Part shown: positions 1 through 13,525 of the stretch, one piece after another
How the letters are laid out: each line of letters starts with the position of its first letter
Numbering within the stretch: the first letter of the stretch is position 1
DNA from: Panonychus citri
Lineage: Eukaryota > Arthropoda > Arachnida > Trombidiformes > Tetranychidae
Reading direction: 5' to 3'
Length of the DNA stretch: 64,000 nt
Assembly: GCF_014898815.1 (NCBI RefSeq)
Contig: NW_026515516.1
Location: forward strand, 1,116,001 to 1,180,000
The notes under the pieces: model-generated
Told to the model about the DNA's origin: nothing
Databases searched by the model: none
Seen by the model: the letters and a program-made list of their open reading frames with translations, nothing else
Program-made: the position numbers and the translations under genes

Positions 1-1884
1 CCCAGTTTTGTCTTTGATAATGTTAATGATGATGACGAAGATGATGATGATAATGTTTGGGTAATATTTAGCCCTCAATACAAGGCTACACAACAATGAA
101 AAGAGAGAGAGAGAGAGATTAGACAACATTGAGATACTATTATTATCATTAGTGACTAAAGTAAAACAATCTCAATCAATCGATTGCATATAATATATTA
201 TATGCACTCTCATTTTTATATATCTGTCTACATCTTTTCGCTTTTCTATCATCAATGTAGTAGACTGGAAATGATGATGATCACTATGGAAGACTATGAT
301 GATGATAATAATAATAATAGTGTTGGAATCACTCCCTGCATGGTTATCAGATACACACACACACATATTGAACTCTAATCAGATGAAGAAAGTTTTCTTG
401 GACTCTTGAGTATGTATCTTTCTTTATACTGGATACTTAATATAACGGTAGATTATTAGATAGAGAGGGAGAGGGAGTGAGAGCGAGAGGGAATTCTGAT
501 AATTCCAGATATATGCTATAAACATTGTAAGAGAAAAAAAAAGAAGAAAAATGAAAAAGAAGGCGATACAACGAAAAAAAAGATGTTCGAGAATCTTTTT
601 TTTCCTTCATCTTATCTTTCCGTTGTTTCTTTTATCTTCATCACTATCGTTGGAGTGATAATTCAATGGAGAAAAAATCTTTAAATGTATATCGAGGTTG
701 AGCTTTTCTCTTCTCTTATATTGATAACATTGTTGTTGATAATAATGATATCAATAGAATGATAAAGGGAAATGATTATAACCATGGAGTAAATATTAGA
801 AAGAAAATAATAAAAACTGAGAGTTGTTTTCTCCTCAACAAAAAGAGAGATGAGAATGATTCTTATGGTGAATCTTTTTTCTCCCAAGGCGTTTTACCAA
901 AGTGTTTATCAAAAGTTCTCACAAGTTATTTAATTATCATTATCTCTTTTCTTTGTTTAGTATATTCTCTCCATTTTTCTGTATCATGCTAGAGAAATTA
1001 TCATCTTTCATGCTGGAACAATTTACTATTTCATATTTTATATTATCTTTTTCGTGTTGAGAAAGTAAAAAACTTTTACTTCTTGTTGTTGATTGTTTAT
1101 TTCAATTTTCTCAGAATCAAAAGTATATCGAGTTGATTATCATGATAACTCTCATAATAGGTAAACAAAAATTGTAATCTCATGGTGATGAATAATGTAT
1201 TATTATTATTATTATTATTATCATGATATTTGAAAGAGTATCCTGAAATTATAAACAAGTATGATAGATGTATAAAATACTTTTAAATGAGTTGTTGTAA
1301 TGGAAACATTTCCATGGTCCCTCCTTCATGATGGATTCATGGTGAAAATCAACTCAGATAATAATAGTAATTATCATTATCATCATTGTCGTTATTATTC
1401 AAAGTTGATTGCGTGATAAATAAGATATAGTTGAGATAATCATATTATATTGAAATATTTTTTTCCACCTTTCCATCCTCATCTCTCTCTCTCTCTCTCT
1501 CTCATATCCTTCACCAACCACCATCATCATTATCATCAACTTACTCCATCCCTTTACTTTCATAATATTAATAATAATAAATATATATACACATATAATA
1601 ACCTATCAGAATATATAATTAGTATCATTATTATCATTCGGAATAAGCATTTTCTTTGTCAGAATTTTCTCCATCGTTTTAGCTTAATCAGCATTCTAAT
1701 ATCTATCTTTCATTCCTTATAACATTCAGCTTATTAATTTTTAAAGGAAAGAAACAGAAACTTATTCAGATTTAAATTTATGTAAATTATCCTCTCATGA
1801 AATCTTCTCTCAAACTGAATTCAATGTCTCTTATTCTAGCCCATATTCATCATAATTTTCAAGAGGGATAGGAAGAGAATAAGT

Positions 1885-1916
<32 letters not shown>

Positions 1917-2429
1917 GGTAGCAAAAAGTTACTTGAAAATTAAATTATCCTGAAAATAATGAAATACTCATGATGAATATTGTAAATACAATATTTATAC
2001 CATTTGAATTTTAATTGAAATTAGCCTTGAACAACTTGTTGTTTTTTTATCTCCTTCTATTCACATGTATGGATACATCAACATTCACCATGGACACTGT
2101 TTCAATTCAGAATCTATCACGAACGTTCAAGGTTATCTATCCTCAAGATTCCTCAAGATTGGAATTAGGAAAAGAGAGAAAATTGAAATGAATTTTCTGT
2201 AGTAATAATAATAATAACGATTTAGAAAATTTTATGTGATGAATTGAATTCTAATTGGATATTGGGATATTTTTATCTAATGTCTCCTGGATGAATGATG
2301 GAAATACAATAAGAGGACAACTATGAAGATGAATATATATACATGTAATAATAATGGATAATAATTCATGTGAGAATTTTTTATTCTTTCACTTGGACGA
2401 ACTTTGGTTGACAAATAAAGAGAACTTAC
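1..2429. other. Non-coding AT-rich stretch with microsatellites
   Basis: I see no credible coding exon here on either strand. The sequence is AT-rich with simple repeats: an ATT run near 1197-1220, a CT run near 1481-1503 and a GA run near 1884-1911. If the signal-peptide exon at 2430-2556 on the minus strand is real, this is the start of that gene's first intron. Confidence 0.6.
1884..1911. repeat. (GA)n microsatellite
   Basis: An uninterrupted GA dinucleotide run of about 28 bases. It is one of many GA/CT runs in the window. Confidence 0.9.
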
Positions 2430-2556
2430 TGAATTGAGGAGATTCATCTTGGACCAAATCTTCAGCATTTGAATATATTGTCGGTGAAAAGTGCAGTAAA
2501 AAAGCGAGAGAAAGTGATAAAGATGATAAAGTTACACAGAAATGATGATAAGCCAT
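2430..2556 (-). CDS. Putative signal-peptide first exon of an unidentified gene
   Basis: Read on the minus strand from the ATG at 2556, this exon encodes about 42 residues. It begins MAYHHFCVTLSSLSLSLAF, followed by a Leu/Phe-rich core and IYSNAEDLVQDESPQF. That is a classic secretory signal peptide with a plausible cleavage site after Asn-Ala. The frame ends at an excellent donor (A|GTAAGT) at 2429-2424 and leaves phase 1, the phase usual for signal-peptide exons of immunoglobulin-superfamily receptors. No downstream partner exon is visible between 1 and 2429, so the gene would continue off the left edge. The mature N-terminus is short and unrecognised. The alternative is a chance hydrophobic ORF next to a chance donor. 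I favour a real exon because signal, charge shift and splice site coincide. Confidence 0.45.
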
Positions 2557-4316
2557 ATGAGAGCTAACAAGTGAATGTGATGAAGATAAACAGAGTGAGA
2601 GAGAGAGAGAAAAAAGAAAATAATAATAATGATAACAATAATAATAATAAAGAAAAAAAGAACAAATTTGTTGAGATAAAATATCCAAATAGATTGCGGC
2701 TATTTAATAGTAATTAATCCATGGTTATAATCATTTTTTATGATTATCAAAGTGTCTATGTTCACATGTTGGTGAAGAGAGAGAATAACAAATAACATAT
2801 AACGGTAAACATTACACATGAGAATGAGAATATAAGATAAATTGATGCTGACTAAAAGAGGAAGAGAAAGTGTGTCTGTGTATGAGAGAGAGATAGAGAA
2901 CACACCTATGGAATGATGAAATGTATAAGATAAACAAATAGAAATAAAAAAATGGCTGAACTGTATGATCGAAGATCATGAAAAAAGATTCTACCCAAAA
3001 AGAAAATCAATTTTATCATCTTTCTTCTGATTCTTCTCACTCATCTCTTTCCATTCTGAGTTAATCACCAACTCCATCTATTAGAGTTCAGTGTATCGTA
3101 ATATATATAAAATGTTTGAGAAAAGAGAAAAAGATAAAAACATTAATACTAATCAGAATTTACTTGGAACTTGGCACAAACAGATAACTGATGAAAAGGG
3201 TTGATAAAATTACTCTAATTATCTTTTCATGATAGATGAAAGATAAACAGAAAAGGGGAGAAAATAATTCAGAGAGATTGATTCGATTAACTGTCAAGTG
3301 GAATTTTCTACAATTTTGAATTTACCGCCAAAAAGAAAAGAACAGAAAATTCTGCAATTTTTGTACTTTCGGTATCAATGACGTTTTTCTATCAGTTTAA
3401 TGGTAGAAACAAATTGTTTCCAATTGACAATATAATCTTTTGATTAGGAAACAATTAACGATAACTGATTAATTATCGTAATGATGATGAGGAAAAAAAA
3501 ATCAAAGGGCAAAAATTATGATTGGTATGGAAAAGGTGATATCACATGTTGATATAATTGATTCTTTTTCTCTTTTTTATCTTCCTACTCTAATTCATCA
3601 TCCATATCTTGAGATGATGATGATGAAAATAGACAGAGAAATGAAATTAAAAAGACAGAGGAAAAAAATAGAAAGGAAAAAATTTCTCTTTGTAAATTTA
3701 TCTTAACTTTCAACATCCTGATGAATGAAGATATTACATTTCTGATGATTAGAGATGAAAATTTATACGTTGATGAAGATGATCAAGGGTAATCAGCACG
3801 TTCAAGGAACGTTTTCAGTCAATTAATCAACCAATTAATCTAATCAAATTTAATCTTCTTTCTCTCCGACTCACTCTGGAAACAATTAAATTTGATTCTC
3901 ATTCTAATTTGCCTGCTTATTTTAACATCAACCATTGGATAGATTGGATTTGCTTTTTGTTTCAATTAAACTGAAAAAAAAAATCACCAAGTGAACAAAA
4001 AACAATTCAAACGGCAACAATTAGATGGAAAACAATTAACTGTATACTTATGGTTTTCTAAATTGTTACAATTACAACCCTTTAAGAACAAAACTTAATT
4101 GTCTAAGGTCAATAATCAACCGATTTGAATTGGAAAATCTTTTCTTGCTTTAGCTTTTTTTTTACAATCATCATAACGGTTTGCTAATGCTCAGAGATAA
4201 TCTCATAAATTTTGATTACTTTTGAAATTTTGTGCCTCCATTTTAGATAATCAATTCATCATAACATATAAATATATCTATTCAACACCTACTCCACCAT
4301 CATCATCATCATCATC
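2557..4316. other. Intergenic, no gene seen
   Basis: AT-rich spacer between the putative minus-strand signal-peptide exon and PISD. It contains scattered CAT/GAT and GA runs. A CAT/ATC run at about 4298-4318 leads directly into the PISD start codon. The short ORFs here are low-complexity and show no conserved motif. Confidence 0.6.
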
Positions 4317-7300
4317 ATGCATTTTACCGTTATATTTGCCTTCCAAATGATAATCGACATCCTGATCCGTTTACCCTTCAATTTTGCCTTTAAATTTAAA
4401 GTTCACCTGAAAAATGGCCTAACCGCAAGACGACAAAACCTAAAATCATCATCGACAACTACTACTCATCATCATGTTAATCATTCTCAACACCATAATC
4501 ATCACCATCTTCATCACTCAAACACTCAAGAATCTTCACCCGATTACCTGATCAATGAAGTACAAGTAAGTCAATCATTAAACCTTTTCCGTTTCCCTTT
4601 TCAATCCACCCGGTTGGTTTCCTATTCCATGGTGATAAATATCGTCCAAAAAAAAAAGATCTGATATATATATGAGTTTGTAACGAAGAGCAAAAAAAGA
4701 CTTCAGCCTCATCCACTACATCTTCATCATCATCATTATTTTTCATCATCCATCATGAGTTATATGTTTTTTTTTCTGTCTTCTCATCACCACAATATCA
4801 GTTTGACAGAAAACTGAATTCGGTATTTTTTTTGTTATCATGAAAATTATCTCCCCTCACCCAAAGTTACCTTTCTACTAAACAAATATCATTGTAATGT
4901 TAAAGTTTGATGATGATAAGATTGTCACCACATGATGATGATCATCACCAGCACCATCAGAACTAATCAATCAAAATGAGGTGATGATGAAGAGAAGTGG
5001 AAAGAGAGAATAAGAAGAAGAAGAAGAAAAAAAAAACTTAATCCATTTGACAGCGAATACAAACAAATAAGCTTATTGTCACAAACTGATGATAATCATG
5101 ATGATCATTATCACCATGTAATATTTATGGCACAAGAAACTGAGAAAAACTAAATGGAAATAATGTTCTAAAATATAATAATAATAATAAAATAGAACGA
5201 ATAGAATTTCAGTTGTTATCATTATTCTTATCACCGAATGGTGATTACATGATGATAATATTAACATTCTAATATCCTGATTATCTCTCTCTCTCTTTCT
5301 TTTTCTATTCGAACTGTAGTTAACTTTACTCAAATATCTTCCACTTCGAACCATCTCTCGACTCTGGGGATTCATGACATCTATTTATTTACCTACCTGG
5401 TTACGACCATCAATCCTGGGCTGTTACTCACGTCTATTTAATTGTCAGCTAAAAGAAGCTGAAATTGATGATTTCCGTTTGTATCCCAATTTGCGACAAT
5501 TTTTCACTCGATCATTAAAACCTGGTTTAAGGCCAATAGCTTTAGGAGATAATCTTGTAAGTATTACTATCTAATAAATGTCGTCTTAAAAAAATAAACC
5601 TTAACGAAACTAAGATAATCAACACTAATCATTTTACCTCAATTACAATTGATTAGGTTTTTCTTTCATCAAATATTATAAGGTTTTTAATTCATTGTAT
5701 TACTCATTACAATTAATCCTTACCAACAACTAGAGCAACATGATAGTCATGAAAATGATGATGATGATCAACTTAAACTGAAAGTAAATATGAGTGAAAA
5801 AATCATAATATCATAAGGAAGATGCAATTAACTTTTCCTTTGCAATACGAGATATTTACTAAGGAAATGATATATTTACCTGTTATTAATGATAATTTTG
5901 TTTCGTAAATATTATTAGCATGAAGATAATGATGATGATGATGATGATGATTAAGTATTAGCTACATATGATATTTATCATTGACTTTTTGTATTTCTGC
6001 TGCTGTCATCTACAAATGAACTTGAAATGATGATGAAAAATAATCACTTGAAAGCTTCATGATGATTATCGTTAATTTGTTTAGTATGATCAGCATCATG
6101 ATCGTCATAATTGTTGATATAAATGTTGAGAAAATTATTCATCATGATTAACTCACCTTTTTCTTTTGTTTTTTACTGAACAGGTAAGTCCAGTTGATGG
6201 AACTGTTTTACACTTTGGACTGGTCAAGGAGGGAAACATTGAACAAATTAAGGGTGTTAACTTTACCACCAGGTCATTTCTTGGACCTCAAGTTTGGGGT
6301 TCATTGGAAAAGGGTGTGAATAATATCAAATGTATTGATAATGATGATGAAACATTGAACAATTATACTGAAAGATTAAAGGTTAATCAAGATAATTGTC
6401 TCTATAATTGTGTCATCTACCTTGCTCCTGGAGATTATCATAGGTTTCATAGTCCAGCTCAATGGAAAGTTGCTTTCAGGAGACATTTTCCAGGTAAGAA
6501 ATTTAAATACAATCAACTTTTTTTTATCAATTAACTGCTGATTGGCTTAAACAATTAACCCAATAAAGTGTTAATCTGATAATAATAATTAACTGATCTG
6601 TTTAACAACAATTTACCTTTGAGCTCAATCTTGGGTTTATCTTTACAATCAACTTGAGTTCAACGTTTAAAGCTTATTATTAGATATCAATTCAGTTAAT
6701 TGTCGATTGATTGTTGATTGATTAACTAATATGGTCTGATATTATTATCTAATATCAGGCGAGGAGGGAAAAAAGTTTCCCACTCTGATTAAGTTCAGAG
6801 TATCTTTTTTCTTACATAATCTAAATCATTCAATGGAATCATTTTCGTAACGATTTACAAATTGAACTGAAAGGAAAAAAAACTTTGACCCTTAATTTGA
6901 TTGTTACAAATTGGAAAAGTTGAAGGAAAATTTAACATTATTATTATTACACATCAATTCTGATTCTCACTGAGTTCTGATTTTTATTGTTAACTTTTTT
7001 CATTCGGAAATTTATCCTGACAAAATCACCAGAGACTCATTGAAATGCTCATGCAAGTGTATCTTTGTGATACTTTAAATTTACTCGACTTTGATATAAT
7101 AGTAAGTAAATAATAACTGTGAATGAATAAAAAATGAAGAGAAAAAATTTGTGAAAATATCAAAATTGTGATGTAAGAATTTGAGAATTTTAATATTTTG
7201 TAAAATTCATCTAAAGAAAATCTCTTTTCTTTTTTTGATGATGGTTGTATCTCTCAATCTGATTGACACTTATGGTTGTTACCATTGAAATTCAGTTGTG

Positions 7301-10300
7301 AAATATTATCTGTTGATTACCCGTTATAACAATTCTCAATATCTACTGGATCAACCTTGATAACGATAATGATAATGATAAGATTTTTATCTTTATTGTC
7401 AATGAACCAAAATAGATAAAAATTCTGAGAACTGAAAAATAGGTAAACCCCTTTATCTTAGATACACATTATCAGTTGAGATTCAGGTAACATATTTTAC
7501 AGTTAGAATAACATTAAACACCTAATGGACTTTACGTTGAAAACTTTATACACACTCATTTGGCTCCTTCTCATCACCATCATCATTATTGTCATCATAA
7601 TCATCGTAATAAACGATAATACCATTGTCGATGATTGTGATCTGAACATTTTCTCACCAATGTTCATATTATTAGATTTCACTTTTTTTTATTGGTCTCT
7701 TATTTCACTCAAATCGATCCCAATTGAATCATCATCATCACCCATTGACACCCTCTTGCCACCACTGTTGATGTTATCATTATCACCCCTCAAGAAATTA
7801 TAACAAATTGTATCACCGAGAAAAAAAAATTCACAGAGATTTAGAGGGAAAGTCAATAATGAGAACATGATTTTATCATCATGATAACATCGTTGAAACT
7901 GAACCTCAGATAAATCAGATTGGTGAAAATAAGAAACACCGATAAACTTTTTTCTCTTCCCAATTCATTTGTAAACAGAAAATATATTTTTCTCATCATG
8001 ATAAACACTGAATTTGAAACAGAACTTTTTTTCCAATTGTTTCCTTTTCTTCATGGAAAATTCATTCTCAATATAATTCCCATGTGTTCTGTTTACAGAT
8101 TGATTCCATTTTTTTTTCTCTCATGTTAGCTTTTTACATAAGCTATTACCATAGAATCTGAACTTACCTTGATATATATATAAATCTATTTTTCAGAGAC
8201 ATTTACCATGTTCAGATTTTAGAATTTGAAATTTTATTCTTACCAATTTCTCTTCATGGTAAACAATCAACTTTTTCTGTACAGAAATTTATCCAATAAT
8301 AATAATAGTATTAGCGAAATGATATTAGTTGATGTTGGCTCTTGATTATCATGAAATCAACATGAAAAAGTATTCGTTGGGTTATATATTTTTTCACTCT
8401 TGCTGTTCACCATTTTGACAGATTTTATACTGAAAGGAAAATTCTGATATCATGAGTTTCATGATGATGATTCAATTGTATATATATAACTGTTTTTGGA
8501 AGCATTTTCTTTGGGAGAATTTTGTTTTCCTTCATTTTTTCACCATTTCAAGTTCATCCCCTGGTGAATTATATTCAACAGTATTTCCACAATTTTATAT
8601 CATATATGTATGAAACAGAAATATGAAATAGTAAAGGGAAATTTGTTTATTCTAGAGTAAGGAAGAAATAAAAAAAGAACTTCTATTTTTATATCTCAAA
8701 TTGGTGAATATATGAATGAAGAAAATATCAAAATTCTTGGTGTATATTCAATCATTTCAATTACATTTCATGGTGATCATCGTTATAAGTTTCATGAAAT
8801 CAATTCAAATTCAAAATGTAACAAGTAAGCAACATGAAAAAAATGTTGTATTTCATTATCAGATCAACATAATAATCATGATAACAAATCTGATTTTGAT
8901 GAATCAAATTCATAGTATTCATCATGAAGAAAAAATTGTGTTCCAATACAAAGTTCAATGATAACTGTATCATGATTAATTGAAAATGATACAAAAAAAA
9001 ATATTTGAACAAAACCATCACCATGTAAATCTGAACTAACGATTAAATTTATAATGAAAATGAAAAGCTAATCAGTTGATTGATAACTCAGAGAACTCAG
9101 ATCCATGGTGAGAATTTATTGTTATGAAAAGTTTTTTTTCCTCTCTGATAATGATTGAATTTCAATCTCTATTTATTTTTTTCTCTCTCAGTATCAACAT
9201 GATTTATGAGTTTTGTTTCCCATTTCCTCATGAATATAAACCAGAGAGATTTGATTTCAATGGTGAAACAAGTTTCAAGTTTAATCAATAGGATTGAGAT
9301 TGAAAGAGAAAAAAATGAAAAAAGTTTCCATGATAATCATGATGCAGATAAACTGTGATTCTGTTTCATTATAACTGAATTGAAGTCACGTTGAAATACA
9401 AAATGATTACACTCAGTTGGAAGTGGATTAAAAATGTTATATCAATTGAATCCCATGGAAAATGAAACAAGTAACATGATAAGTTAATCTTACCTGTTAA
9501 TCTCATGATAAATCTGAGCAAATGTTTACCTGTAACTTTTTATCAATTCAGTTAATCTTATGCATTTCACATTATTTTTTTGCTGGTATTACACCAAAGA
9601 AAAATCTGATTCATGATAATTCAGTAGGTTTGATAATAAATAATAAGTTGCAATCCTTTCATTATAATAATAATAATATTTATCTCGTTTCCATATTCAT
9701 CTCATGTTAATATTAGTTTATCATTCAGCATGATCATGATTGAGATGATGATGATTATTATTATTATTATTATCAGTTGAATATGATTAGTTTATCTTGA
9801 TTGGATGATAAATACTGATTGTATTACATTTGGGATGAAATCTGATCTACTATTCCGATAATAATACCATGAAATTATGATAAGAAAAAAAAACAAACTT
9901 ATCATGACAAATATTGTCACTTGAATGATAATATAATAATTATGTTACTGAACATCCCTTTGCCTTTAGTTTAATTGTTTTCCAACGACAATCAGTTAAT
10001 TGTGAAAGCAAAATGTGTAATTTGTTGGTGATAATAATTTTGGAATTTGTTTTTTTTCTCTTTATCATTTGATTCTTTATTTCCATGGGAATTCAGGTTA
10101 TCTACTCAGTGTTCACCCTTCGTTTGTTGGTAGAGTTAAAGGTTTATTCACAATTAATGAGAGAGTTTCTTACCTCGGTTCATGGGCTCATGGTTTCTTC
10201 TCAATGACCGCTGTTGGTGCGACCAATGTTGGATCGGTCAAGACCTATTTCGACCCGGTAAGTGATTGTTTGTGCTACCAGAATTTTATGTCTCTCTATT

Positions 10301-10620
10301 ACCATGAAATTTGAAACTTGGAATTTGATTCTAACGTGACAATTTTTTTTTTCAATATTGAAAATGTTTAGAGTTTAAAAACAAATAAATTCAACTGGAG
10401 GAAAACACCTAATCCATATAATGACAAAGTCTTTGATGAATCGGTAAACTTTAACAAAGGTGATCCATTTGGTGAATTTAACTTGGGGTCAACTATTGTC
10501 CTGCTATTTGAAGGTCCACGTAAATGGCGATTCTCAGTTTCACCAGGTTCTAAGGTCAAATATGGTCAACTTTTATTCAATAACACCAGTTCAACCAATA
10601 AAATATCACCAACCAGGTAA
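4317..10620 (+). CDS. PISD: Phosphatidylserine decarboxylase proenzyme, mitochondrial (five exons)
   Basis: Exons 4317-4565, 5320-5556, 6184-6493, 10097-10257 and 10372-10620 join in phase to give about 401 residues, close to animal PISD. The enzyme decarboxylates phosphatidylserine to phosphatidylethanolamine at the mitochondrial inner membrane. The self-cleavage motif FNLGSTIV gives a pyruvoyl group from Ser359, with the cut after Gly358. Other family signatures are SPVDGT (Asp167), APGDYHRFHSP (His248, His251) and HGFFSMTAVGATNVGS. By homology Asp167-His251-Ser359 is the processing triad. Exon 1 is basic and hydrophobic at its start, as in a mitochondrial leader, then turns Thr/His/Ser-rich from CAT-type repeats. 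It is the least certain exon, but its phase-0 donor fits and its end (INEVQ) reads smoothly into LTLLKYLPLRTISRLWG. An in-frame stop lies upstream at 4269. Intron 3 is 3.6 kb, long for this locus. Exon 3 itself begins GTAAGT. Confidence 0.95.
6494..10096 (+). other. Long third intron of PISD
   Basis: A 3.6-kb AT-rich intron bounded by CAG|GTAAGA and ATTCAG|GT. It is rich in ATCATGAT-like palindromes and has an ATT run near 9752-9773. No nested exon or RNA gene is recognised. Confidence 0.8.
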
Positions 10621-11858
10621 CATTTATCACCTTAGGACTACAAAACTTATATAAATACACAACAACTGACCACTCACTCTCTATCTCTCTCTCTCTCTCT
10701 CTACTATCCAAAGAGACAAAATGTCCACTACAATGTAATTTTTACTATCTAATAATATTCTAACTACGATAACAATAAATTAGTGAAACAATTAACAAAG
10801 AAACAAACAAAAATCTACCTCAAAATTAACTATCAACAATTTATTTCCATTCAATATTAACTTGAATTCTCAATTTATTAACGATATAATATTATATGAT
10901 GTAAATTCCCTGAGATAAAGTATAAAAGGTTGGCTGAACTTTTTTGCTTGGTGAAATAATTATCTCATTAAATTCTGTATATATATTCACATAATATTAA
11001 CAATAGATTATCATGGAAAAAAAAGGTTACATGACAATATTCTCAGGGTATAAGCTGAGCTATCGTAGGAATAAAAGAGCAGAGGAAGAAGACGAGAAAA
11101 AAAATATGATAAGCTCAAGATTTTCTGGAAGAAAGTTGAAAATTGTTGAAAAGAATAAAAGAAAAAAAAAGAAAACTCAACTTTGTGAAAAATTCAGTGA
11201 CAATTTATCATCATCAGAATCAGAATTATATTATATTATATACTGAATATATATGAACAGGGAGAGAGAGAAAATTATTACATGATTATCATTTAATTTC
11301 ATGAGATAATAATATAGTTATTAATGGATGAAACTTGTTGGCTCAACTTTTTCCCTTTCGTATTTATATTAATAACGACGATTGAGCCATCGACTCATCT
11401 AACCGTAAATTTGATTGTTAAATCAGTTTCAACCAATTTATATATATATTTGAGTGATTAACATGAAGCAAAAATTGATTTTGCAAGTTAATCATTATCA
11501 TGATAACAATTTAAACTTTTCTACTGATTATCTATACTAATAGGATTATAATAGTTACTCAACTAGAAAATGGAAAAAAAAAAAACTTTTAATATCAGAA
11601 TTTAAATATTAGAACTTTTTTTTTCGAGCTTTTTCTCAACTGATTTAGTTTTGCACTTTATTATTAAATTGATTATTAAATTACGAAGGGTAATAATTAT
11701 ATTAATGATTAGGTTAATTGTCACAATGAAGTAATGATCATTTTCCTTCCGTGTGTTCACCTCATTTGAGGAAATTTATTAGAAACTGAGGTAATCATGA
11801 TATTGATGATGATGAGAATAAGGAAGATGAAGAAGAGGAGGAGAAAAAGGATGAGGAA

Positions 11859-11889
<31 letters not shown>

Positions 11890-13323
11890 GGATATTGATG
11901 AGGATAAGAAATGATTCTGATTGAAATAATATGTTTACTTTCAGAGTGAATGTATTCTGATAACTCCCTTGGTGAATTTCATCCTGAAACTTGGTGGTCA
12001 GTTACATCTTAATAAATATATTGTTACATTAGTTTTTCCAATTTACCTCAATGAATCTGATAATTTTTATCCATCTTCTTATCATCATCATCCTTCTTAT
12101 CGTCATCATCATCTTTCCAATCTCACTTTTCCTCTGTATCATTTTCATTTTGGACATTTGCTAAGTACACGTAAACAAGGTCCATCCCACTGGTCATTAC
12201 CATTAATTTTGCCTTGGAACTTTTTTTTTTCTTCTTCCTTCTTCTTTTACCTTTTAATAACCTTGTCTCTTAGCATCCTCATCAATATTGCCAAATGATG
12301 ATAATAATAATGATGATGATGAAGAGGAAGAAGGAGAAGGAGAAGAAAAAGAAAGAAAAAAGTTTTAGTGTCGAAAGAAAATAATATTTATTTCAATTCA
12401 ATGATTATCGATGGAGAATAAGGTTTACCAATTGGGTTAGATTATTATCACAGAATCTAAAACATCAATTTCGAAATCATCATCATCATTATCTTCATCA
12501 TTTTCGCAATAACAAACATGGAACATTTTTTATTCTCTCTCTCATTTTTTTCAGGTACTTTTCTTTTCTCTCTCATTTCCTTTCTCATATTCTTTTCATG
12601 ATAAAATCAATTCTCACCCTGAATCTTATCCTAATGATACTTTTATCATTTCGTAGCAACGAAACTCATTTGTAATTCTGATAACATGATACCTTTCAAA
12701 AAGATCAATTGATTCACTTAATGATCTTCTTCTGATTATAAGACTAATTTTTTTTCGTCTTCTACCCCTTCGTAAATAAAAAGACAGAACTGAAAGATTA
12801 TTTCTAATATTTCCTATTTTCTCTCTCTCTCTCTCTCTTCTCTAATTCTCAAAAAAAATCTCCATGAAATTCATTAGATAACTGAGAATGATGAAAAGGA
12901 TGAAGAAGAAAAAAAATCTCTTTCCTAATCTAATGCTACTAACAAGCATTAAGAATCATGATTAATGATGATGATAATGATTTCGATTCAATATCAAGAT
13001 TAAGGTGAACCCATAAAGGTTAAAGGATGAATTTGAACCATCTCAATTAACCTTTGACATAGAAACATCGTCGATAATTAAACCAAATTAACATTAAATT
13101 TGTTTCTTCCAGTTTCGACTTTCTCTTCAACGAAATCAATAAATTATCCCAACGAAAGAACCAAAAAAACTCCATCACCAATTCATTCATCTTTTCCGAT
13201 AAACAACCAAAACAACAAAAGACAACATCTTGGTTAATTAATTGGAGAGAAAAAAAAATTTTCCAATCAATTAAATTTTCTGGTTAATTAACTGTTCGTA
13301 ATTGGGAGACTTTCCCTTGGTTC
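10621..13323. other. Intergenic region between PISD and the retrotransposon
   Basis: This holds the PISD 3' flank with a CT run (about 10677-10702) and a GAT run (about 11857-11890). Short ORFs at 11013-11246 and 11969-12298 are Lys/Glu-rich or hydrophobic low-complexity frames. Their lengths are within chance for this composition. No gene is supported. Confidence 0.6.
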
Positions 13324-13334
13324 AATTTCTCTTT
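13324..13334 (+). repeat. Left target-site duplication of the non-LTR element
   Basis: AATTTCTCTTT occurs here immediately before the 5' end of the retrotransposon. It recurs at 19091-19101 directly after the element's AATAAA-type 3' end. An 11-bp direct repeat is a typical size for target-primed reverse transcription. Confidence 0.8.
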
Positions 13335-13525
13335 CAGGTTTTCGTCACTCACACTGACATCTACCGGCGAAGGAAAAAAACTCTAACCGGGTTGAGTTGA
13401 AATTTTTTTTTGTGCTCTCCTGAATTTACCTGAAATTCTGAGTAAATACCTTTTATACAGTTTTCTGCACATCATATAGTTATTTGTTACGACATCACCT
13501 ACTGAACAACACCTTAAAAGTGAAA

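Noticed and set aside
172..378. Overlapping 64-codon ORFs on both strands near the left end
   Set aside because: Both run through GAT/AAT/CAC simple repeats, lack splice context and have no conserved motif.
1450..1722. 90-codon plus-strand ORF rich in Leu/Ser/His
   Set aside because: It reads a CT microsatellite and CAT repeats; hydrophobic low complexity only.
11969..12298. 109-codon ORF with a His-rich middle and hydrophobic end, preceded by TTTCAG
   Set aside because: No ATG at the start, and length is about what chance allows in this composition. Tempting acceptor, but no partner exon or domain.
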